A stretch of 9,569 nucleotides of DNA from Kineosphaera sp032229625 (GTDB taxonomy: Bacteria > Actinomycetota > Actinomycetes > Actinomycetales > Dermatophilaceae), in contig JAVTVZ010000118.1 of NCBI GenBank assembly GCA_032229625.1, positions 1 to 9,569 of the forward strand. Reading direction: 5' to 3'. Made by a program: the position numbers and the translations under genes. Below the pieces are notes generated by a model that saw only the letters and a program-made list of their open reading frames with translations, was not told the DNA's origin and made no database searches. Shown here one piece after another: positions 1 through 5,387 of the stretch (position 1 is the stretch's first letter; the number at the start of each line of letters is the position of its first letter).

Positions 1-2196
1 CCGCGCCCCGGGCAGGAGCAGATGGCCCGCGCGGTGGCCGAGGCGGTCCGCACGAAGAAGCACCTGCTCGTGCAGGCCGGCACCGGCACGGGCAAGTCGT
101 TGGCCTACCTCGTGCCGGCCGTGCTGCACGCGCAGGACACCGGCCGCCCCGTCGTCGTGGCGACCGCGACGCTCGCGCTGCAGGCGCAGATCGTCGATCG
201 TGACCTGCCGCGGCTCGCCGACGCGCTCGCGGGGGAGTTGCCGCGCCGGCCCACCTACGGGTTGGTCAAGGGGCGCCGCAACTACGTGTGTCGGCACAAG
301 CTCTCCGGGGGGTATCCGGCGGACGACGACGACTCGCTGCTGGCCTTCGGAGACGTGCAGGCCACGTCCTCGCGCCTGGGGCAGGAGGTCGCGCGGCTGC
401 GGGAGTGGGCCGAGGAGACCGACAGCGGCGACCGCGACGAGCTCGTGCCGGGCGTCTCGGAGCGGGCGTGGCGGCAGGTGTCGGTGTCGGCGCACGAGTG
501 CCTGGGTGGCAAGTGCCCGATGGTCGCCGAGTGCTTCGTCGAACGGTCGCGCGCGGCGGCCGCCGATGTCGACGTCGTCGTCACCAACCACTCCTTCATG
601 GCGATCGACTCCTTCGAGGGCCGTCAGATGCTGCCGGAGCACGACCTGCTCATCGTCGACGAGGCGCACGAGCTCGTCGATCGCATCACCTCGACGATCA
701 CCGACGAGATCTCCGCAGGCACCGTCGCCGCCGCGGCCAAACGCGCGGCGCGGCTGGCGGATTCGGCCGACCTGGCCGCGGCCGCCGACGGTCTGGACGC
801 GGCGCTCGCCGACGTGCCCGAGGGGCGCCTGGAGCAGCTGCCGCAGCTCGTCGCCGTGACGCTGGGCACGGTGCTGGAGTCGGCGCGCGCGCTGCACGGC
901 ACCCTCAAGCCGCAGCCGGGCGCCGGTGGTGACGGTGACGGCGCGCGGGCCCTGGCGCGCGCGGCGGTCGAGGACACGTATGACGTCGCCGAGCGGCTGC
1001 TCGACTCTCGCAACCTCGACGTCGCCTGGGTGACCCGCGATCCGCGGCGCGGCACCACGACCCTGCGGGTCGCGCCGATGAGCGTGGCGATGATGGTGCG
1101 CGACAAGGTGCTCGGCGACCGCAGCGTCGTGCTCACCTCCGCGACCCTGGAGCTGGGCGGCAGCTTCGACTCCGTCGCCGGCAGCCTGGGGCTGCGCGGC
1201 GAGGGGGCGCCGCCCTGGACCGGCCTGGACGTGGGGAGCCCGTTCGACTACCCGCGGCAGGGGATCGCCTACGTCGCGGCGCACCTGCCGCCGCCCGGTC
1301 GCGACGGCACCGCGCCGGAGACGATCGAGGAGATCGAGGCGCTCGTGCGCGCGGCGGGCGGGCGCACTCTCGGTCTCTTCTCCTCGATGCGCGCGGCGCA
1401 GGCCGCGACCGAGGCGATGCGCGACCGGCTGGGCCCGGACTGGCCCGTGCTGTGCCAGGGGGAGGACCAGATCGCCACGCTCGTGCGGGCGTTCGCGCGC
1501 GACCCGCGCACGTGCCTCTTCGGCACCCTCACGCTGTGGCAGGGCGTCGACGTGCCCGGGTCGGCGTGCCAGCTCGTGCTCATCGACCGCATCCCCTTCC
1601 CGCGGCCCGACGACCCGCTGACCTCGGCGCGGGCCCGCGCGATCGCCAAGGCGGGCGGCAACGGCTTCATGGCCGTCTCGGCGACGCACGCGGCGCTGCG
1701 CCTGGCCCAGGGCGCGGGTCGGCTCGTGCGTCGCGCCGACGATCGCGGCGTCGTCGCCTTCCTCGACGCCCGCATGGTGACCGCCCGGTATGCCGGTTTC
1801 CTCCAGGCGTCGCTGCCGCCCTTCTGGGCCACGACCGACCGCGCGCTCGTGCTGGCGGCCCTCGCGCGGCTCGACGAGTCCAGCCCGGACGTCCTGCCCG
1901 TCGCGGACCCTCGCCCCCGCGGCCTGACCGTCGCGCCGCCGGCCGCCGCGCCGGTCGGGGAGCACCCGGAGCCGGCGTCGACCGCCCGCTCGACGGGTGC
2001 GCCGACGCAGGAGTCGGCCCGCACCGCGGTCACCGGCGGTCACGCGTGGGACGGCGAGACCGACGCCCGGCTGACCCGCCTCGTCGCCGACGGCCGGCCC
2101 GCCGCGGACATCGCGCAGGAGCTGGGCGTCGACGTCGACGCCGTGCGCACCCGCGCGCACCACCTCGGACTCGACCTCGCGGAGATGATGCTGTGA
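1..2196 (+). CDS. dinG: DinG/XPD-type ATP-dependent DNA helicase with Fe-S cluster (5' end outside window)
   Basis: This is a superfamily 2, XPD/Rad3-like DNA helicase, which unwinds DNA 5'-to-3' using ATP and is linked to repair of D-loops, R-loops and stalled forks. The reading frame is open from base 1, and the residues before the first Met (PRPGQEQM) match the helicase Q-motif region, so the gene starts upstream. Counting from base 1, I see Walker A GTGTGKS at residues 27-33, DEAH at 220-223, LTSATLELGG at 378-387, the motif V region around 508-520 (GTLTLWQGVDVPG) and motif VI QGAGRLVR at 570-577. Four cysteines at 97, 167, 172 and 178 lie between Walker A and DEAH, as in the Fe-S domain of XPD/DinG. 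After about residue 635 comes a Pro/Ala-rich linker, then a roughly 50-residue helix-turn-helix-like tail (681-731). The sequence resembles the dinG-like gene that sits next to hflX in many actinobacteria. Family call is firm; the symbol is by similarity. Confidence 0.93.
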   Translation, partial: PRPGQEQMARAVAEAVRTKKHLLVQAGTGTGKSLAYLVPAVLHAQDTGRPVVVATATLALQAQIVDRDLPRLADALAGELPRRPTYGLVKGRRNYVCRHKLSGGYPADDDDSLLAFGDVQATSSRLGQEVARLREWAEETDSGDRDELVPGVSERAWRQVSVSAHECLGGKCPMVAECFVERSRAAAADVDVVVTNHSFMAIDSFEGRQMLPEHDLLIVDEAHELVDRITSTITDEISAGTVAAAAKRAARLADSADLAAAADGLDAALADVPEGRLEQLPQLVAVTLGTVLESARALHGTLKPQPGAGGDGDGARALARAAVEDTYDVAERLLDSRNLDVAWVTRDPRRGTTTLRVAPMSVAMMVRDKVLGDRSVVLTSATLELGGSFDSVAGSLGLRGEGAPPWTGLDVGSPFDYPRQGIAYVAAHLPPPGRDGTAPETIEEIEALVRAAGGRTLGLFSSMRAAQAATEAMRDRLGPDWPVLCQGEDQIATLVRAFARDPRTCLFGTLTLWQGVDVPGSACQLVLIDRIPFPRPDDPLTSARARAIAKAGGNGFMAVSATHAALRLAQGAGRLVRRADDRGVVAFLDARMVTARYAGFLQASLPPFWATTDRALVLAALARLDESSPDVLPVADPRPRGLTVAPPAAAPVGEHPEPASTARSTGAPTQESARTAVTGGHAWDGETDARLTRLVADGRPAADIAQELGVDVDAVRTRAHHLGLDLAEMML

Positions 2197-3167
2197 GCCC
2201 GGCCCCGACGCAGGCCGCCGTGCCGCCCTACGTGCTGATCAGCGGCCCGGAGGAGGTGCTCGCGCAGCGGGCGCTGACCGCGACGCTCGACGCCCTGCGC
2301 AGCGTCGACCCCGACGTCGAGGTCGTGCGCGTCGACGGCGCCGGGTATGAGAGCGGGGTGCTGCTGCAGCACGCCAGCCCGTCGCTCTTCGGCGGGTCGA
2401 AGGTGCTCGTCGTGCGCGGCGCCGACGAGGGCACCGACGACCTCGTCGAGGACGTGCTGCGCCTGGTCGCCGAGCCCGCCGACGCGACGCTCGTCGTCGC
2501 CCACCGCGGCGGCAACCGCGGCCGCAAGATGCTCGACGCGCTGAAGAAGGCCGGGGCGCGCGTGCTCGAGGCCCCCGCGATCAAGTCGGACCGCGACAAG
2601 TCCGACTTCGTGCAGGGCGAGTTCCGCGCCGCGTCGCGCCGGATCAGCCCCGGCGCCGTCCGCGCGCTCGTCGAGGCCGTCGGCCGGGACGTCACCGAAC
2701 TCGCCTCGGCCTGCGCGCAACTCATCGCCGACACCGACGGGCCGGTCGACGAGGGCGTCGTCGAGCGCTATCACGGCGGCCGGGTCGAGGCGACGGGGTT
2801 CCGGGTGGCCGACGCCGCCGTCGCCGGCAACGTCGCCGAGGCGCTGCGCCTGCTGCGACACGCCCTGGCCGCGGGCGTCGACCCCGTGCCGATCGTCGCC
2901 GTCATCGCCGCCCAGCTGCGTCAACTCGTCAAGGTGTCCGGCGCCGGCCGCGACCCCTCCGGGCAGGTCGCCAAGTCGCTCGGGATGCCGCCCTGGCAGG
3001 TCGACAAGGCCCGCCGCAGCCTGCACGGCTGGGACGACGACGGCCTGGGCGCCGCGATCCAGGCCGTCGCCGCCGCCGACTTCGACGTCAAGGGCGGCAG
3101 CCGCGACCCCGTCTACGCCGTCGAGAAGGCGATCGTGCAGATCGGCCGCGCCCGCGCGCGCCGCTGA
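2193..3167 (+). CDS. holA: DNA polymerase III subunit delta (clamp-loader subunit)
   Basis: HolA is the delta subunit of the replicative clamp loader: it opens the beta sliding clamp so it can be placed on primed DNA. The 324-residue length fits the family. The N-terminal part (about 12-130) reads as the degenerate AAA+ domain with no Walker A lysine, as expected for delta: YVLISGPEEVLAQRAL, then SLFGGSKVLVVRGADE. The middle (about 150-200) carries the family signature with GRDVTEL, and the C-terminal collar domain (about 205-324) has VADAAVAGNVAEALRLL, PVPIVAVIAAQLRQL and DVKGGSRDPVYAVE. The start is GTG at 2193, overlapping the helicase TGA by 4 bases (GTGA), with GGAG at 2181-2184 eight bases before it; no ATG lies in frame nearby. 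The overlap suggests translational coupling to the helicase. In many actinobacteria holA instead follows comEC, so this upstream neighbour is unusual. Confidence 0.95.
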   Translation: MSPAPTQAAVPPYVLISGPEEVLAQRALTATLDALRSVDPDVEVVRVDGAGYESGVLLQHASPSLFGGSKVLVVRGADEGTDDLVEDVLRLVAEPADATLVVAHRGGNRGRKMLDALKKAGARVLEAPAIKSDRDKSDFVQGEFRAASRRISPGAVRALVEAVGRDVTELASACAQLIADTDGPVDEGVVERYHGGRVEATGFRVADAAVAGNVAEALRLLRHALAAGVDPVPIVAVIAAQLRQLVKVSGAGRDPSGQVAKSLGMPPWQVDKARRSLHGWDDDGLGAAIQAVAAADFDVKGGSRDPVYAVEKAIVQIGRARARR

Positions 3168-3224
3168 CCGGCGGTCTGCCGCACGCGCGCGGGCCGACCC
3201 TCTCGGCGGCACCGGCCCGGGCCC

Positions 3225-4649
3225 TCACGGCCAGGAGTCGGCGTGCGTGCCACCGCGGTCGGAGGTCAGGCGACGGCTGAGTCGACGAGCGTGGCGGCGG
3301 GCCCGGCGCCGGGCGCTGCGGCCGTGCTCGCGGGTCCACGTGCGGGCCGACAGGCTGGTCAGCGCAAAGATCGTCAGCATGTCCAGGGTGAGGGACAGCA
3401 TCGCCGTGCCGGGCGGGCGGTTCTGACCGAGCCACTGCACCAGACCGGTCAGCTGCGAGACGGTGAGGAAGCCGAGCATCGCCAGCCGCGCCCACTGGCT
3501 GCCCAGGAACATCAGCCACGCAATGACCAGACCGATGACGGCGACCGCGACGAGCGCGCCGATGAGCCCGATCGTCAGGGCCTGCGCGACCTGCGGGTCG
3601 CCGCTCTCGGCCGCGACCTCGCCGAGGATCTCGGGCATCTGGGCGGCCGAGATCAGAACGGTCAGGACCGCCGAGGCCAGGGTCAGCAGCGCGGCGGCGA
3701 CGATGCTCAAGGGCCGGCGCCCCACGGCCTGGAGCACCTCGTCGGGGCGCTGGCGCCCGTCCTGGCCCGGATCCTGCGCGGCGGCCTCGGGAGCCGGCGG
3801 CACGGCGACGCCCTCGACGTGCACGACGGGCAGGTCACCGTCGGTGACGACGGCATCCCCGCCGCCGTTGCGGCTGTGATAGCCGGTCGAGAAGTCCTCG
3901 ATGACCCGCACCGGCACGTCCGGGCGGGCGTAGCGGATCGAGTCGACGATGTAGTCGCGCTCGATGTCGATGTCCCGGTCGATGCGGTGCGTCACCTGCA
4001 ACGTGAAGAACGACAGCCCGACCGCACGGTCGTAGGAACCGGCGGCGAGCCAGTCGACGCGGTGCCCGCCGGGCAGCAGCCACCCGGGCGGGCACGGCCA
4101 GAAGCGCACGTGGTGGCGCTGGGCGGGGTTGCCGGCCACCTCCTGCTGGTAGGCGAACGCCTGCACCCGCGAGAAGAGCAGCAGCGGGCTCACCGGCGCC
4201 CGCGCATAGCTGCGGCGCGTCAGGGAGGCGAGCACGATGCGCCAGCTCGTCGCGAGGTTCACGGGGTCGGCCTCGATCCACCCGGCGGCGCGCATGACCT
4301 CGTGGATCTGCTCGGCGCTGCCGGTGAGGGCGAGGTTGACGGGGTCGCCGAGCAGGCCGTCGCTCGTGCGGGTGCGCCCGATGAAGTAATCCGGCACATA
4401 CAGCGAGGTCAGGACGCGGTGCAGCCGCGGCAGCGCGAGATACGACAGGACGAGCCAGAAGCCGAGCAGATAGGCGAGATTCGTCCAGCCGCTGACGCCC
4501 TGGCGCAGCACGAGGGCGGCGAAGAGGAACGCGAAGACGGTCGCCGCGCCGAAGAGGAGGTTCTCGACGAGGTCGAGGGTGAGCAGCCGCCGCAGGCCGA
4601 GCCCGTCGACCTTCTCCGGCGGGTGCTCGTAGACCGGGGTCCGACCCAT
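3225..4649 (-). CDS. Multi-pass membrane protein with LssY_C-like domain
   Basis: A 474-residue membrane protein of unknown biochemical role. Two hydrophobic helices (about 27-49 and 55-75) are followed by a soluble domain of about 90-265 with the hallmarks of the LssY C-terminal family: GDPVNLALTGSAEQI, a Trp-containing stretch (VNLATSW), VRFWPCP, AAGSYDRAVGLS and HRIDRDIDIERDYIVDSI. A Pro/Gln/Asp-rich linker (about 280-305) leads to four more hydrophobic segments (about 313-336, 357-380, 387-407, 414-434) and an Arg-rich tail (438-462) that is probably cytoplasmic. The start at 4649 (MGRTPVYEHP) has a strong purine-rich Shine-Dalgarno stretch upstream; the open frame continues further upstream to 5030, but that part has no protein-like character and runs antisense into rpsT. 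LssY was named in a Legionella secretion-linked cluster and related domains occur with DedA/PAP2 proteins, but no activity can be assigned. It is convergent with holA (57 bases between stops) and divergent from rpsT. Confidence 0.85.
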   Translation of the reverse strand: MGRTPVYEHPPEKVDGLGLRRLLTLDLVENLLFGAATVFAFLFAALVLRQGVSGWTNLAYLLGFWLVLSYLALPRLHRVLTSLYVPDYFIGRTRTSDGLLGDPVNLALTGSAEQIHEVMRAAGWIEADPVNLATSWRIVLASLTRRSYARAPVSPLLLFSRVQAFAYQQEVAGNPAQRHHVRFWPCPPGWLLPGGHRVDWLAAGSYDRAVGLSFFTLQVTHRIDRDIDIERDYIVDSIRYARPDVPVRVIEDFSTGYHSRNGGGDAVVTDGDLPVVHVEGVAVPPAPEAAAQDPGQDGRQRPDEVLQAVGRRPLSIVAAALLTLASAVLTVLISAAQMPEILGEVAAESGDPQVAQALTIGLIGALVAVAVIGLVIAWLMFLGSQWARLAMLGFLTVSQLTGLVQWLGQNRPPGTAMLSLTLDMLTIFALTSLSARTWTREHGRSARRRARRHARRLSRRLTSDRGGTHADSWP

Positions 4650-4655
4650 CACGTC

Positions 4656-4677
4656 CCTTCCTCCACCCTTCCTCCAC
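4656..4677 (-). repeat. Tandem duplication of the Shine-Dalgarno element before the LssY_C gene
   Basis: On the minus strand the 11-base unit GTGGAGGAAGG occurs twice in immediate succession with no mismatch, ending 6 bases before the ATG. The start-proximal copy puts GGAGG at a workable distance from the start, so it probably acts as the ribosome binding site. The upstream copy could act as a standby site or be a recent slippage product. Confidence 0.75.
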
Positions 4678-4719
4678 TGCGCGTGCGCGGCGTGTCCACT
4701 GCGTGTGTCCCACTGCGCG
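4674..4719. repeat. Three direct repeats CCACTGCG[C/T]GT
   Basis: Copies at 4674-4684, 4696-4706 and 4709-4719, with start-to-start spacings of 22 and 13 bases, in the same orientation. They lie between the rpsT promoter and the membrane-gene start. They could be protein binding sites or remnants of local duplication; the first overlaps the end of the Shine-Dalgarno duplication. Only the repeat itself is seen; a regulatory role is inferred. Confidence 0.5.
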
Positions 4720-4740
4720 TCTCCGGTGCTGCGCGCCGTT

Positions 4741-4770
4741 TTGGGGCGTGCTCGGCACCGCTGGTAACCT
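4741..4770 (+). promoter_or_regulatory. Probable rpsT promoter
   Basis: TTGGGG at 4741-4746 and TAACCT at 4765-4770 are separated by 18 bases. The -10 fits the TANNNT pattern of actinobacterial housekeeping promoters, and the -35 keeps TTG. Transcription would start near 4777, giving a leader of about 190 bases before the rpsT start. Confidence 0.5.
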
Positions 4771-4777
4771 GATCTCT

Positions 4778-4811
4778 TGCGTGCGCGCCCAGGTCGTGCG
4801 CGATCCACGCA
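4778..4811 (+). other. Bulged hairpin at the predicted 5' end of the rpsT transcript
   Basis: TGCGTGCGCGC (4778-4788) can pair with GCGCG (4798-4802) and CACGCA (4806-4811), giving 11 base pairs with a 3-base bulge (ATC, 4803-4805) and a 9-base loop (4789-4797). It lies directly downstream of the proposed -10, so it would form at the transcript's 5' end. There is no T-rich tract after it. It could stabilise the mRNA 5' end or be part of an S20 autoregulatory leader; both are inference. Confidence 0.45.
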
Positions 4812-4924
4812 CCCACAGCTCGCCTTTGACCGGATCGAGCCATGACCTTCCCCGCCCCCGCGGCAGCGTCGCAGTCCATTGTGACCTGCTCCGCGCGGGC
4901 GGGTGCGGTCCGGCACCGAGGGCG

Positions 4925-4943
4925 GGCCTGTCAACCGACAGCC
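4925..4943 (+). other. Small hairpin upstream of the rpsT ribosome binding site
   Basis: CTGTC (4928-4932) pairs with GACAG (4937-4941) around an AACC tetraloop; with C4927 bulged, two more G-C pairs (4925-4926 with 4942-4943) extend the stem to 7 pairs. It ends 8 bases before the GGAAG at 4952-4956, so it lies close enough to influence ribosome loading. Confidence 0.4.
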
Positions 4944-4965
4944 GATCGACCGGAAGAGATTCATC

Positions 4966-5226
4966 GTGGCAAACATCAAGTCGCAGCTGAAGCGCATCAA
5001 GACCAACGCCAAGCGCACCGACCGCAACAAGGCCTACAAGTCCGAGCTGCGGACCTGGGTCCGCAAGTTCCGCGAGGCCGCCGACTCCGGTGACAAGGAC
5101 GCGGCGACCGCGGCGCTGCGCCAGGCCTCCAAGAAGCTCGACAAGGCTGTCAGCAAGGGCGTCATCCACAAGAACCAGGCGGCCAACAAGAAGTCGGCGA
5201 TGGCCAAGTCCTACAACGCGCTCTGA
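4966..5226 (+). CDS. rpsT: 30S ribosomal protein S20
   Basis: S20 is a primary binder of 16S rRNA in the small ribosomal subunit. The 86-residue product is of normal family length, highly basic and largely helical. It opens with (M)ANIKSQLKRIKTNAKR, includes KAYKSELRTWVRKF, and ends with the conserved region GVIHKNQAANKKSAMAKSY. I chose GTG at 4966 because it gives the canonical MANIKSQ N-terminus and because GGAAG at 4952-4956 sits 9 bases upstream; the open frame extending back to 4903 does not look like S20. It appears to be a single-gene transcript with its own promoter and a following hairpin terminator. In many actinobacteria rpsT lies between holA and lepA; here a membrane gene separates it from holA and leuS follows it. 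Confidence 0.98.
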   Translation: MANIKSQLKRIKTNAKRTDRNKAYKSELRTWVRKFREAADSGDKDAATAALRQASKKLDKAVSKGVIHKNQAANKKSAMAKSYNAL

Positions 5227-5265
5227 GCGACACCCACCCCGCCGCGGCCTCACCGCCCGGCACCT

Positions 5266-5299
5266 GCAGCGGACCCGCCCGGATGGACGGGTCCGCTGC
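5266..5299 (+). terminator. Probable rpsT terminator: perfect 12-bp GC-rich hairpin
   Basis: GCAGCGGACCCG (5266-5277) is the exact reverse complement of CGGGTCCGCTGC (5288-5299), with a 10-base loop. It begins 39 bases after the rpsT stop. No T-tract follows, which is common for actinobacterial hairpin terminators. The inverted repeat is certain; termination is inferred from position and strength. Confidence 0.75.
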
Positions 5300-5317
5300 C
5301 GCGTCCGGGCCCTGGGG

Positions 5318-5323
5318 TAGCCT
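5318..5323 (+). promoter_or_regulatory. Possible leuS -10 element
   Basis: TAGCCT within GGGGTAGCCTCGATCGG fits the TANNNT form of actinobacterial -10 hexamers and lies 64 bases before the leuS start. No good -35 is visible 16-19 bases upstream, where the arm of the rpsT hairpin sits. Transcription would begin near 5330, leaving a leader of roughly 60 bases, too short for a T-box. Confidence 0.35.
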
Positions 5324-5387
5324 CGATCGGCACCGCAGGGGCGAGGAAGGCCAGGCCAGGAGCATGGCCAGAGGAGACACGAGGACG

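Larger units (their letters stand above)
4650..4965. promoter_or_regulatory. Divergent control region between the membrane gene and rpsT
   Basis: This 316-base stretch has no convincing gene. Reading the + strand from the left it holds a tandem Shine-Dalgarno duplication for the minus-strand gene (4656-4677), three copies of CCACTGCG[C/T]GT (4674-4684, 4696-4706, 4709-4719), a probable rpsT promoter (4741-4770), a bulged hairpin at the predicted transcript 5' end (4778-4811) and a second leader hairpin just before the rpsT ribosome binding site (4925-4943). The minus-strand promoter must also lie here, but I could not pick a clear -35/-10 pair for it. Open frames crossing the region look like extensions or shadows of neighbouring genes. 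Confidence 0.6.

Noticed and set aside
3168..3224. Terminator between the convergent holA and membrane genes
   Set aside because: Only 4-5 bp stems such as CGGC-GGTCT-GCCG are visible and no T-tract, not enough to call.
3243..4772. 509-residue plus-strand open frame opposite the membrane gene
   Set aside because: Low-complexity translation typical of a complement shadow; the minus strand carries clear membrane helices and an LssY_C-like domain.
4650..5030. Upstream extension of the minus-strand membrane gene to 5030
   Set aside because: The extra 127 residues are Arg/Gly-rich without domain character, run antisense into rpsT, and are separated from the chosen start by a strong ribosome binding site.
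5266..5310. H-type pseudoknot between the rpsT terminator loop and bases 5304-5310
   Set aside because: The connecting loop would be about 4 bases and would have to cross a 12-bp stem, which is sterically unlikely; the two stems are better seen as alternatives.
5324..5387. T-box or leader-peptide attenuator for leuS
   Set aside because: The probable leader is only about 60 bases, with no T-box sequence, leucine-rich short frame or antiterminator structure.
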